30,099 bases of DNA, from NCBI GenBank assembly GCA_964195995.1, contig CAXMQS010000039.1, forward strand, positions 1-30,099, given 5' to 3'. Origin of the DNA: CAXMQS01 sp964195995 (GTDB taxonomy: Bacteria > Actinomycetota > Acidimicrobiia > Spongiisociales > JAOTWH01). Shown here piece by piece: positions 1 through 8,295 of the stretch. Position 1 is the stretch's first letter. Each line of letters opens with the position of its first letter. The notes beneath the pieces were generated by a model. The model was not told the origin of the DNA. It saw only the letters and a list, made by a program, of their open reading frames with translations, and did no database searches. The translations under genes were made by a program, and so were the position numbers.

Positions 1-141
1 AGGAGTCCAAGTACGATGCCGCCGATGACGGGCAGCAACGGCAGCACCAGCTTTGAGCTCAACGGAGAGATGGTGACGGCCCGCTCTGATCATCCGCACC
101 TCCTGGCAGCCCTGCGCGAAGAGCTCGATGTCCTCTCCCCC
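1..141. repeat. Terminal direct repeat, left copy
   Basis: The first 141 bases are identical to bases 29959-30099. The repeat starts at the ribosome binding site of the xanthine dehydrogenase gene and ends inside its 2Fe-2S domain. A perfect overlap of this kind is what an assembler leaves when a graph path closes on itself, and 141 is a commonly used largest k-mer. It therefore marks a circular or tandemly repeated molecule, or a graph loop, rather than a biological terminal repeat. The identity is read directly; the interpretation is inference. Confidence 0.95.
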
Positions 142-2601
142 AAAGACGGTTGCTCGCCCTCTGGACAATGCGGCTGCTGCACGGTGCTCATAGACGGAAA
201 GGCGGTCGTCTCCTGTCAGCAGGGCATGGAGAAGATCGAAGGCACCTCCATAGTGACGCTCGAGGGATTCGACGACGACGAGCGGGAGCGCCTCGCCAAA
301 GCGTTCGCGGTATCGGGAGGCCTGCAGTGCGGCTTCTGCACTCCGGGCATCCTCGTCAGGGTCAAAGCCCTGCTCGATAAGAAGGGCTCGGACCTCACTT
401 CGTCCGAAGCTGCGGGACGCCTTGGCGCCCACCTCTGTCGCTGCACCGGTTACAGCAAGATCTTCGATGCCATCGACATGCTGGCCTCTGGCGACATACC
501 GGAGCCAGACCACAGCGGCGGCATCGGCGAGAGCGGCGTCAAGTACGAAGCTCTCGAATTGGCGCTCGGCGACCGGCCTTACATCGACGACATGCGCCCC
601 GACGGCTTGCTGCACGGAGCGCTGCACCTCACTGCGCACACAAGGGCGGACATTCTTGCCATCGACACCTCTGCCGCCGAGGCGGCAGAAGGAGTTGTCG
701 CCGTGTACACCGCGGCCGACGTGCCTGGAGAGCTGCGCGTCGGCATCATCTACACGGACTGGCCGGTGTTCATCCCCGCCGGCGGCCGCACCTCCTACTC
801 CGGAGACGTGTTGGCCATCGTTGTGGCGGACACCCGTCAGCACGCTAGGGACGCTGCGGAGCTGGTCGCGGTCGAGTACGCCCCCCTCGCCCCATTCACC
901 GACCCGATGGTCGCCAAGGACTCGGACGAAGACGCCGTCTGGGGGCTGGACGGCAACATCCTCAGCACGTCCGTGTACAGCAGAGGCAACGTCGACGCCG
1001 CCCTCGCAACCTCGGCCTACACCGTCCACGACGTCTTCCAGACCCAGCGCGTCGAACACGCCTTCCTCGAGCCCGAGGCGACACTGGCGATCCCCGCCGA
1101 GGACGATTCGCTGATGGTCTACTCCGGCGGGCAGGGAGTGTGGGACGACCGCAATCAGATCGCCTCGGTGCTCGGCATCGAACAATCGCAGGTCATCGTG
1201 GAGCTCGTCTCTAACGGCGGTGCCTTCGGGGGCAAAGAGGACATGTCCAACCAGGCCCAGACCAGCCTGGCGGCTCACCTTCTCGGCAGGCCCGTCAAGT
1301 GCACGCTCTCTCGTGAAGAGTCGCTACACATGCATCCCAAGCGCCATCCCATACACATCGAGGCGTGGGCCGGTTGTGACGAAGATGGCAAGCTGACGGC
1401 CTTCAAGGCGAGGATGGTCGGCGATTCGGGCCCGTACGCGTCTGTTGGCAAGAAGGTTTTGGAGCGAGCGGCCGGTCATGCCAGCGGTCCCTACGTCTAT
1501 CCGACCATCGATGTCGAATCCATCGCGGTTCGCACCAACAACCCGGTGTGCGGCGCCTTTCGCGGCTTCGGGGCCAACCAGGCGCAGTTCGCGGCCGAGG
1601 GGATGATCGATCGGCTCGCCGAGGCAGCGGGCATCGACGCCTGGGAGATGCGGATGCGCAACGCTGTCGAGCCCGGAGTGGTTTGGGGGCCCGGCCAGAT
1701 CATGGACGACGGCTCCAAGGGTGCCAAGTCTTGCCTCGAAGCCATCAAGCCGGCATATGACGCTGCCAAGGCGGAGGGCAAGGCGGTCGGCTTGGGTCTG
1801 GGGCTGAAGAACTCGGGCCTCGGCAACGGGCTCCTCGAGATCGCCAAGGCCGTCGTTCGGTTCGAAGAGGATGGCACTGTTGAGGTTCGTCACTGCTGGA
1901 CGGAGATGGGCCAGGGCGTGCACACCGTCGCCAGGCAGGTCGCTGTTGAAGAACTCGGTGTCGACCCCGACGTGGTTCGAGTAGTGGTCGACACCAGCCG
2001 CGAGCTGGGTGCCGGACAAACAACGGGCTCTCGGGGGACGCTGATGGGAGCAGGATCTATCGCCGACGCTTGCCGCGTCGCCAACGAGGACGGCCGCCAG
2101 GTTGGTGTCGACTACATCGGCGAATACCGGGTCGATTGGACCAGCTCGCTTGAGTCCGGCGTCGATAACCCTGTGATCCACTCGACCTTCGCCTACGCCG
2201 CCCAGCTCGTGATCATGGATGGCGAAGAGATCTCCAAGGTCGTTGCCGTTCACGATGTGGGTAGGGCGGTCAATCCGATGCTGTGTGAGGGGCAGATCGA
2301 AGGGGCTGTTCATATGGGACTCGGGTACGCGCTCTCCGAAGACTTCCCCACCGACGATGCAGGCATCCCGACGAACATGACACTGCGCTCCCTCTCCATC
2401 ATCCGACCCAAGGACATGCCGGAGATCGAGGTCATCCTCGTTGAGGAGCCACAGCCAGACTCCCCATACGGCATCAAAGGCATCGGCGAGATCGGCCTGG
2501 TGCCGACGGCGGGCGCCGTGGCCGCGGCCTATCGCGCCGTCGATGGACAGTGGCGTAACCGACTGCCTCTGAAGGTGCACCAGCCCCTCGAGGTCTTGTG
2601 A
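16..2601 (+). CDS. xdhD: Selenium-dependent xanthine dehydrogenase-like molybdenum hydroxylase, fused Fe-S and Mo subunits
   Basis: Predicted cytoplasmic molybdenum hydroxylase for purine-type substrates (861 aa). Residues 1-155 carry both 2Fe-2S modules: plant-type ligands C46, C52, C55 and C67, with a CGCC segment, and the second cluster C105, C108, C141, C143 in CGFCTPG and CRCTGY. From about residue 175 comes the aldehyde oxidase/xanthine dehydrogenase Mo-pterin region, with GGAFGGKED, AFRGFGANQ, EMGQGVHT and a C-terminal KGIGEIGL segment holding the expected catalytic glutamate. There is no FAD domain between the two parts. This small-plus-large fusion without FAD, at about 850 aa, is the arrangement of the selenium-dependent xanthine dehydrogenase family (related to E. 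coli XdhD). The ATG at 16 follows AGGAG at 1-5. The ssnA-like and ygfK-like genes directly downstream support the assignment. Labile selenium and the exact substrate are inferred from the family. Confidence 0.88.
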   Translation: MPPMTGSNGSTSFELNGEMVTARSDHPHLLAALREELDVLSPKDGCSPSGQCGCCTVLIDGKAVVSCQQGMEKIEGTSIVTLEGFDDDERERLAKAFAVSGGLQCGFCTPGILVRVKALLDKKGSDLTSSEAAGRLGAHLCRCTGYSKIFDAIDMLASGDIPEPDHSGGIGESGVKYEALELALGDRPYIDDMRPDGLLHGALHLTAHTRADILAIDTSAAEAAEGVVAVYTAADVPGELRVGIIYTDWPVFIPAGGRTSYSGDVLAIVVADTRQHARDAAELVAVEYAPLAPFTDPMVAKDSDEDAVWGLDGNILSTSVYSRGNVDAALATSAYTVHDVFQTQRVEHAFLEPEATLAIPAEDDSLMVYSGGQGVWDDRNQIASVLGIEQSQVIVELVSNGGAFGGKEDMSNQAQTSLAAHLLGRPVKCTLSREESLHMHPKRHPIHIEAWAGCDEDGKLTAFKARMVGDSGPYASVGKKVLERAAGHASGPYVYPTIDVESIAVRTNNPVCGAFRGFGANQAQFAAEGMIDRLAEAAGIDAWEMRMRNAVEPGVVWGPGQIMDDGSKGAKSCLEAIKPAYDAAKAEGKAVGLGLGLKNSGLGNGLLEIAKAVVRFEEDGTVEVRHCWTEMGQGVHTVARQVAVEELGVDPDVVRVVVDTSRELGAGQTTGSRGTLMGAGSIADACRVANEDGRQVGVDYIGEYRVDWTSSLESGVDNPVIHSTFAYAAQLVIMDGEEISKVVAVHDVGRAVNPMLCEGQIEGAVHMGLGYALSEDFPTDDAGIPTNMTLRSLSIIRPKDMPEIEVILVEEPQPDSPYGIKGIGEIGLVPTAGAVAAAYRAVDGQWRNRLPLKVHQPLEVL

Positions 2602-2669
2602 GGTCTTCGGTGGCGAGCGCGGGACTCGATAACGCGGCATGATTAGGGTACGAACGTGGTCTTCGGTAG

Positions 2670-3740
2670 TTGTTCGAGGGTTCGTTGGCTCCAGTTCGAA
2701 GTCGTGAGGTCGAAGACGTGACGGCTACGACGCCTGGGTTTGTCTGCGCCCATCATCATCTCTACTCCGAGCTGGCGAGGGGAATGCCGCCACCGCCCAA
2801 GACGCCGACGAACTTCCAGGAGATCCTCGAGCAGATCTGGTGGCGACTCGATTCCGCTCTCGACCTGGAGATGATCAAGTGGTCCGCCATGTTGGGCGCC
2901 GTTGAAGCCCTCGAGTCGGGCACGACGGCCATCGTCGATCACCACGAGTCGCCCAACGCCATCGAGGGCTCGCTGTCTGTCATCGCCGACGCCTGCGCCG
3001 AGGTCGGTGTTCGCGTGCTGACTGCGTACGGGGTCTCCGACCGCAATGGTCCAGATGGCGCCAAGAGAGGGCTGGCCGAGAACGAGCGCTTCCTCAAAGA
3101 AGGAGGCAACGGTCTCATCGGGATTCATGCTGCCTTCACCTGCTCAGACGAGACCGTGCAGGCCGCGGCCGCCATGGCTGCCGACAACGGCGTCGGCGTC
3201 CACATCCACGTTGCCGAAGGTCCCGGGGATGTTGACGCCCCGCAGCGGCTGGCCGGCCTCACCCGCGACGACTGGCTGCTGGCGCACTGCGTCCACCTCC
3301 AGACCGACCACGAGCTCCAGGGGACGATTCTGCACAACCCGCGCTCCAACATGAACAACGGCGTTGGCTACGCCGAGCCGGCTCGCTTCTCCAACCCGGT
3401 GGCTCTGGGGACAGACGGCATAGGGGCCAACATGATCGAGAGCTTTCGCCTGGCCTACGTTCTGCAGCGCACGGCCGACGTCACCGCCGGTCCCGACCCT
3501 GCCTGGTCGTGGCTGGAGGAGGGCTGGAACATCATGCCCGAGGCCCGTAACGATGAGGTCACCTGGTCATACGATCCCATGGACCCGTGGCACCTGGCGT
3601 TCACTCCAGGGGTGCGACCGCTCGAGGTCAAGGTCGGCGACGAGGTTGTGTTCGCCGAAGGAACAACGACTCGAGTCGACGCCGCCGAGGTAAGAGCCAA
3701 GGCTGCCGAGCAGGCGGCGCGTCTCCATGCCAAGCTGTAG
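2670..3740 (+). CDS. ssnA: SsnA-like metal-dependent amidohydrolase/chlorohydrolase, short form
   Basis: Amidohydrolase of the SsnA type, expected to hydrolyse an amino- or ring-substituted heterocycle in the selenium-hydroxylase purine pathway; the substrate is not known from sequence. Metal-site motifs are in order: PGFVCAHHHLYS (HxH at residues 28 and 30), a HIHVAEGP histidine, LAHCVH, and LGTDGIGANM with the catalytic-type Asp. At 356 aa it is shorter than usual (about 440): the N-terminal beta-sandwich strands are nearly absent and the C-terminal part is condensed. I chose the TTG at 2670 because an in-frame TAG sits immediately before it (2667-2669), and because FEGSLAPV and EVEDVTATTPGF already align with the family ahead of the HxH. 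The GTG at 2718, with GAGG upstream, would remove that part. It lies 68 bp after the dehydrogenase and 3 bp before the ygfK-like gene, so it is probably in the same operon. Confidence 0.8.
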   Translation: MFEGSLAPVRSREVEDVTATTPGFVCAHHHLYSELARGMPPPPKTPTNFQEILEQIWWRLDSALDLEMIKWSAMLGAVEALESGTTAIVDHHESPNAIEGSLSVIADACAEVGVRVLTAYGVSDRNGPDGAKRGLAENERFLKEGGNGLIGIHAAFTCSDETVQAAAAMAADNGVGVHIHVAEGPGDVDAPQRLAGLTRDDWLLAHCVHLQTDHELQGTILHNPRSNMNNGVGYAEPARFSNPVALGTDGIGANMIESFRLAYVLQRTADVTAGPDPAWSWLEEGWNIMPEARNDEVTWSYDPMDPWHLAFTPGVRPLEVKVGDEVVFAEGTTTRVDAAEVRAKAAEQAARLHAKL

Positions 3741-3743
3741 CAA

Positions 3744-6700
3744 ATGAGCGACCGCTTTCAGCCAATCGCGTTCGAGCAGCTCACTGATTGGTGCTTCACG
3801 GAGCTGGAACGCAAAGACTCCATCTTCGGTGTCCCCACTAAGGCCATCTTCCGGCCGGGCTCGGAGCGCTACACCACTTCCAAGTACGGCCACAAATTGG
3901 AGACGCCGTTCGGAGTAGCTGCGGGTCCCCACAGCCAGATGGCACAGAACATCGTGGTCGCCTGGCTGGTTGGTTCCCGCTTCTTGGAGCTGAAGACCGT
4001 GCAGACACTCGACGAGCTGGAGGTGTCCAAGCCCTGCATCGACTGTCAGGACGAGGGCTACAACGTCGAGTGGTCCCAGGAGCTCAAGGTCTTCGAGTCC
4101 TTCGATGAGTACCTGCGGGCCTGGGTCCTCATCCATGCTCTGCATAGCAAGCTGGGCTTCGAAGGCGACGCCCCCGGGATGATTTTCAACATGTCCGTCG
4201 GTTACAACCTCGATGGCATCCGCAGGCCCAACGTCCAGTGGTACCTCGACCAGATGGCGGATAGCTCCGATTACCTGTCCCGGTACATCGACATCGTGGC
4301 CAAGGAGTGCCCCGAGGTCCGCGACATCGAGATACCCACCCAGCTGTCGGACTCGGTGACGCTGTCGACGATGCACGGATGTCCCCCAAACGAGATCGAG
4401 GCCATCTCGACCTACCTCATGACCGAGCGCGGCCTGCACACCTCGGTCAAGGCCAACCCCACCCTTCTCGGCGCCGAGGGCGTCAGGGGCATCATCAACG
4501 ACGAACTCGGATTCGAGGACATCCCCGTGCCCGACGAGGCCTTCGGCCATGACCTGATGTGGCAGGACGCGGTTCCGATGTTCACCAACCTCCGTGCCAC
4601 GGCCGAGCGAGAGAACCTGACCTTCGGGGTCAAGCTCTCCAACACGCTCGAGGTCAACAACTGGAGAACGGTCTTCCCGGACGACGACATGATGTACATG
4701 TCGGGCCGTTCGCTGCACCCGGTGACGACCAACCTCGCTCTGAAGATCGCCACCGAGTTCCCCGGCTTGCTCATCTCGTTCGCGGGCGGCGCCGATGCCT
4801 TCAATGTCGCCGACCTGTTGCGCTCAGGGATGCGAACGGTCACGGTCTGCTCCGACCTGCTGAAGTCCGGCGGCTACATGCGGATGCTTCAGTACTTCAC
4901 CGAGCTTGACAAGGCGATGGACGCCGTCGGTGCCGACTCGATCGACAGCTTCATAACGAACAGCGCGGGCGAAGACGATGTGACGGCCGCCGCCCTTTCC
5001 AACCTCAGCAGCTACGCGGCGGCGGCGCGCGTCGACAAGCGCAACGTCAAAGAGACGTATCGGACCGACCGGTCCAAGACCGACCGCAAGCTTGGTCTTT
5101 TCGACTGCATCGAGGCGCCATGTCAGGACGGCTGCGCCGTCAACCAGAAGGTCCCGCAGTACATGGAGGCGGTCCGCGACGGTGACTTCGCCAAAGCTGT
5201 GGCATTGACGCGTGAGGACAATCCCATCGCCGCCATCTTGGGCAGAGTGTGCGATCACCTGTGCGAGACAACCTGCATCCGCACCCACTACGACGAGCCG
5301 CTGGCCATCCGCGAGATCAAGCGATTCATCATGGACCACGAGTCCGAGCCTCACCTCTTCGACCAGGCCGAACCCGTCGGGTCGAAGGTGGCGATAATCG
5401 GCGCCGGGCCCGCTGGTATCGGTGCTGCCGAGAAGCTGGGATACGCCGGGTTCGAGGTCACCATCTTCGAGAAGCACCCGTATGCCGGCGGCATGGTCGG
5501 GGGCGCCATCCCGGTGTTCCGCCTGCCGCAGGCCGAGATCGACCAGGACATGGAGGTGCTGAGTCGGCTCGGGGTCGAGGTGAAGTACGGCCAGGAGGCC
5601 GGGGTCGACTTCACCCTTGCCGAGCTGCGTCAACAGGGCTTCGATCGCATCGTGGTAGCGGTGGGGGCTCAGCTCCCCAAGACGCTGGGGTTCTCGGACG
5701 AGGATGCCGCGGGTGTCATCGACGGCATCAGCTTCCTGCGCGATGTCCGCGAGGGAGAGCGCCCCGATATCGGCCAGCGGGTCGGAGTCATCGGTGCCGG
5801 GGATACCGCCATGGACTGCGTGCGCTCGTCACTGCGGCTGGGGGCTTCCGACGTCTCACTCATCTATCGCCGCACCAGGGACCAGATGCCGGCCGACCGC
5901 GAAGAAGTCCACGCTGCCACCGAGGAAGGTGTCAAGATCGTCGAGCTCGCCAGCCCCGAGTCGCTGAGCGTCGTCGATGGCAAGCTCGAGGCGCTGGTGT
6001 GCTCGCGCAACGAGTATCGCGGCGACCGCGACTCGTCAAATCGCAAGATCCCCCACGCCATTGAGAACTCCGAGTTCCAGGTCGGGCTCGACACTCTCAT
6101 CCTGGCGATAAGCCAATACGCCATTCTCGACTTCTTCGGCGACGAGGTCCCCAACCTCACCGACAACGGGTACATCGCCACAGACGATCGCTTCGCCACC
6201 TCCATTGCCGGCATGTACGCCATCGGCGATGTGTCCGCGCACGGCCCCCAATCCATCGTGATGGCCGCCGGCGACGGCAAGGCGGTGGCTGACTCCATCA
6301 TCGAGGATGTCAAGGGACCACAAGCAGCACCTGTGGCAGTTGTCGAGCCGTTCGAACTCCAGGATCTGCTCATCCGCCGTGCCCAACGCCAGTACCGCAC
6401 TCCCGTCAGCCACACCCCGCTGGACGATCGCGACAACTTCAACGAGACCATCATGACGTTCACCCCGGAGCAGGCCATGGCGGAGGCGTCGCGTTGTCTC
6501 GACTGTCACGACATCTGCAGTCTGTGCGTCGGGGTGTGCCCCAACATGGCTCTGATGACCTATGAGATGGAACCGCTGCGCTTCGAGCTGCCCAAGTTGG
6601 CCGTCGAAGGTGGTGCCGTAGTGGCGGGGGAGATGACGCCGTGGGTTGCCGATCAGGCGCACCAGATAGCGGTCCTCACCGACTTCTGCAACGAGTGCGG

Positions 6701-7097
6701 CAACTGCGTCACGTTCTGCCCGACATCGGGCGAGCCCTACAAAGACAAGCCGCGGCTGTACCTGAACCGCGAGGAGTTCGAGGCCGAGCCTGACAACGCT
6801 TTCATGATGTACGACGACGGGGTCACCGCCGCCATGGAGGGCCGCTTCGGAGGAGAGACCCACCGTATCGATCTCAATGGTTCGCTGAGTTATTCGTCTC
6901 CGGCGCTCACCGCCACCATCGACCCCGGCACCTTCTCGCTAGTTGAAGCATCAGCCGGGGACGGCGTGCCGTCGCTGCGCCCGGCGGCTGAGATGTACGC
7001 GGTCCTCACCGGCCTGAGGTCCTCCATGCCCCACCTCCCTACGGCAGACGAAGGGGAGTTCGCCGGCGTCGTCGCCCACCCGGGCTACGAGGAGTAG
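3744..7097 (+). CDS. ygfK: YgfK-like putative selenate reductase subunit, flavin/Fe-S oxidoreductase
   Basis: Large multidomain oxidoreductase (1117 aa) of the YgfK family. Residues 1 to about 420 form a dihydroorotate dehydrogenase-like barrel. Around 455-525 lies a GltD-type Fe-S segment (APCQDGC, then VCDHLCETTC). Near 549 is an FAD Rossmann motif (IIGAGPAGIGAAEKLG), near 683 a nucleotide-binding motif (VIGAGDTAMD), and then an AIGDVSAHGP FAD motif. The C-terminal part has two ferredoxin-like 4Fe-4S groups, CLDCHDICSLCVGVCP (about 918) and FCNECGNCVTFCP (about 981). The family name comes from selenate-reductase genetics in E. coli; its conserved partners are SsnA and the selenium-dependent xanthine dehydrogenase, as here. 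Because the dehydrogenase lacks an FAD domain, this protein is a good candidate to pass electrons between the hydroxylase and NAD(P)H, which is inference. The ATG lies 3 bp after the ssnA stop with no clear Shine-Dalgarno, suggesting translational coupling. Confidence 0.9.
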   Translation: MSDRFQPIAFEQLTDWCFTELERKDSIFGVPTKAIFRPGSERYTTSKYGHKLETPFGVAAGPHSQMAQNIVVAWLVGSRFLELKTVQTLDELEVSKPCIDCQDEGYNVEWSQELKVFESFDEYLRAWVLIHALHSKLGFEGDAPGMIFNMSVGYNLDGIRRPNVQWYLDQMADSSDYLSRYIDIVAKECPEVRDIEIPTQLSDSVTLSTMHGCPPNEIEAISTYLMTERGLHTSVKANPTLLGAEGVRGIINDELGFEDIPVPDEAFGHDLMWQDAVPMFTNLRATAERENLTFGVKLSNTLEVNNWRTVFPDDDMMYMSGRSLHPVTTNLALKIATEFPGLLISFAGGADAFNVADLLRSGMRTVTVCSDLLKSGGYMRMLQYFTELDKAMDAVGADSIDSFITNSAGEDDVTAAALSNLSSYAAAARVDKRNVKETYRTDRSKTDRKLGLFDCIEAPCQDGCAVNQKVPQYMEAVRDGDFAKAVALTREDNPIAAILGRVCDHLCETTCIRTHYDEPLAIREIKRFIMDHESEPHLFDQAEPVGSKVAIIGAGPAGIGAAEKLGYAGFEVTIFEKHPYAGGMVGGAIPVFRLPQAEIDQDMEVLSRLGVEVKYGQEAGVDFTLAELRQQGFDRIVVAVGAQLPKTLGFSDEDAAGVIDGISFLRDVREGERPDIGQRVGVIGAGDTAMDCVRSSLRLGASDVSLIYRRTRDQMPADREEVHAATEEGVKIVELASPESLSVVDGKLEALVCSRNEYRGDRDSSNRKIPHAIENSEFQVGLDTLILAISQYAILDFFGDEVPNLTDNGYIATDDRFATSIAGMYAIGDVSAHGPQSIVMAAGDGKAVADSIIEDVKGPQAAPVAVVEPFELQDLLIRRAQRQYRTPVSHTPLDDRDNFNETIMTFTPEQAMAEASRCLDCHDICSLCVGVCPNMALMTYEMEPLRFELPKLAVEGGAVVAGEMTPWVADQAHQIAVLTDFCNECGNCVTFCPTSGEPYKDKPRLYLNREEFEAEPDNAFMMYDDGVTAAMEGRFGGETHRIDLNGSLSYSSPALTATIDPGTFSLVEASAGDGVPSLRPAAEMYAVLTGLRSSMPHLPTADEGEFAGVVAHPGYEE

Positions 7098-7177
7098 GGC
7101 GTCGGGGTGTGGCCACGCTGGCTGGCGCCGGTCGGCCGCTTCCACAAGGTGCTGCGGATATGGCCGTGATAGCTACT

Positions 7178-7206
7178 TGGACACTGGACCTCCTGCGATA
7201 CTGATG
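7178..7206 (+). promoter_or_regulatory. Possible promoter ahead of the ATP-grasp gene
   Basis: The 114-bp gap after ygfK holds TTGGAC followed, about 16 bp later, by TACTGA. The latter lies only 7 bases before the ATG at 7212. If used, the transcript would be nearly leaderless, which fits the lack of a Shine-Dalgarno at this gene and the frequency of leaderless mRNAs in Actinomycetota. This rests on weak consensus matches only. Confidence 0.25.
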
Positions 7207-7211
7207 CGCTC

Positions 7212-8264
7212 ATGCGAATCTGTCTGCTGACGACCCAGGACCTCGACGCCGAGGTGTTCGCCGAGGACGATTGGCCCTGCGACCCCCGGCCCTTCTTCGA
7301 CGCGGAGTGGCATTCCGAGAACCTCACGGGCAAGGACGGCCCGGCTCGGATCAGGGAATTGGCTGGGCAAGGATTCGACGTGTTCTTCAACCTCTGTGAC
7401 GGCGCCGCCGACGAGGACCGGCCGGGAATCGAGGTAGTGCTTACCCTCGAAGAGCTTGGTGTGCCGTTCACCGGAGCTACCTCCAACTACTACGAACCGA
7501 GCAGGCAGCGGATGAAGGATGCCTGCGCCGCCGAGGGCATCGCCGCCCCTGCTTATGTCTTCGCAGCGACGGCCGAGGATGTCGAGCGGGCCGCTAATGA
7601 GCTGCGGTTTCCGCTCTTCGTCAAGCACTACAGCAGCTACGCCAGTGTCTCGTTGAGCAGGTGGTCGCGGGTGCAATCTCCGGCGGGGCTGCGACGCCAG
7701 GCCAACAAGATCATTTCACGGCACGGCACCGCCCTCATAGAGGAGTACATCGACGGCATCGAGGCCACCGTCTTGGTTGCGGAGAACCCCGACGAACCCG
7801 ACTCTCCGACGACCTATCAGCCCATGCAGTACCGCTTTCCCGATGGTGAGGGCTTCAAGCACGAGAACATGAAGTGGGTCGAGTTCGACGACATGAACAC
7901 GTTCCCGGTCCGGGATCCCGACCTAGACGCTCGACTGCGCGATGTCTCGGCTCGGTTCTTCAGCGCTCTCGATGGGGCCAGCTTCGGCCGCTGCGACATG
8001 CGGGTGCTGGGCGATGGCACGCCGTCCATGCTGGAGATCAACCCCAATTGCGGCGTCTACTTCGCGCCCGACGCCTACGGCGGCGCCGACCTCTGCCTCG
8101 CCAACGACCCCGCCGGCCACGAAGGCTTCACCCGCCAACTGGTTGCCGCCGCCTTCGCGAGACACGCCCGGCGGTCCGCAGCTCTGCCGGCGGTTCCAAC
8201 GACTATCTCTCCCCCCGTAGGGGGGAGTACCGCCGAAGCCGGGGAGGGGCTTCGCGTGCCCTAG
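7212..8264 (+). CDS. ATP-grasp protein, D-alanine-D-alanine ligase-like
   Basis: Predicted ATP-dependent carboxylate-amine/thiol ligase of the ATP-grasp fold (350 aa). The N-terminal part (VFFNLCDGAADEDRPG, then the LGVPFTGA element) resembles the pre-ATP-grasp domain of Ddl-type ligases. The central domain has FPLFVKHYSSYASVSLS (ATP lysine and glycine-rich-type loop) and ALIEEYIDGIEATV. The metal site is FGRCDMRVLGDG...MLEINPNCGVYF with the E-N pair. It lacks the usual Ddl signature order, so the true substrate is unknown; an uncharacterised peptide or amino-acid ligase is equally possible. The last 20 or so codons (ISPPVGGSTAEAGEG) are read from a copy of the hairpin repeat at 8204-8263, so the native C-terminus has probably been replaced or extended by the repeat. 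No strong ribosome binding site is visible. Confidence 0.72.
   Translation: MRICLLTTQDLDAEVFAEDDWPCDPRPFFDAEWHSENLTGKDGPARIRELAGQGFDVFFNLCDGAADEDRPGIEVVLTLEELGVPFTGATSNYYEPSRQRMKDACAAEGIAAPAYVFAATAEDVERAANELRFPLFVKHYSSYASVSLSRWSRVQSPAGLRRQANKIISRHGTALIEEYIDGIEATVLVAENPDEPDSPTTYQPMQYRFPDGEGFKHENMKWVEFDDMNTFPVRDPDLDARLRDVSARFFSALDGASFGRCDMRVLGDGTPSMLEINPNCGVYFAPDAYGGADLCLANDPAGHEGFTRQLVAAAFARHARRSAALPAVPTTISPPVGGSTAEAGEGLRVP
8204..8263. repeat. GC-rich hairpin repeat, copy R1
   Basis: This copy of the repeat has the core TCTCCCCCCGTAGGGGGGAG followed by TACCGCCGAAG and a GGGGAGGGGCTTC tail. It is shared with four copies at 11568-12021. The first part folds as CTCCCCC/GGGGGAG around a GTA-type loop, the second as CCGCC/GGCGG around GAA in the other copies. 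Downstream, CCAGCTGAGAA plus GGAAG is also shared with copy R2, so the element is longer than the core. It overlaps the 3' end of the ATP-grasp gene and supplies its last codons and stop. Confidence 0.85.
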
Positions 8265-8295
8265 GACGCTGGCCAGCTGAGAATCGGAAGGCCGC

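Noticed and set aside
16..2601. Selenocysteine in the selenium-dependent hydroxylase
   Set aside because: The reading frame has no internal TGA; enzymes of this family use labile, non-amino-acid selenium.
1324..2640. 438-codon minus-strand ORF opposite the xanthine dehydrogenase gene
   Set aside because: It lies antisense to strongly conserved hydroxylase motifs and has no recognisable domains; it is a GC-rich shadow frame.
3567..4718. 383-codon minus-strand ORF opposite the ssnA and ygfK genes
   Set aside because: Antisense to conserved coding sequence and crosses a gene boundary; composition is that of a mirrored frame.
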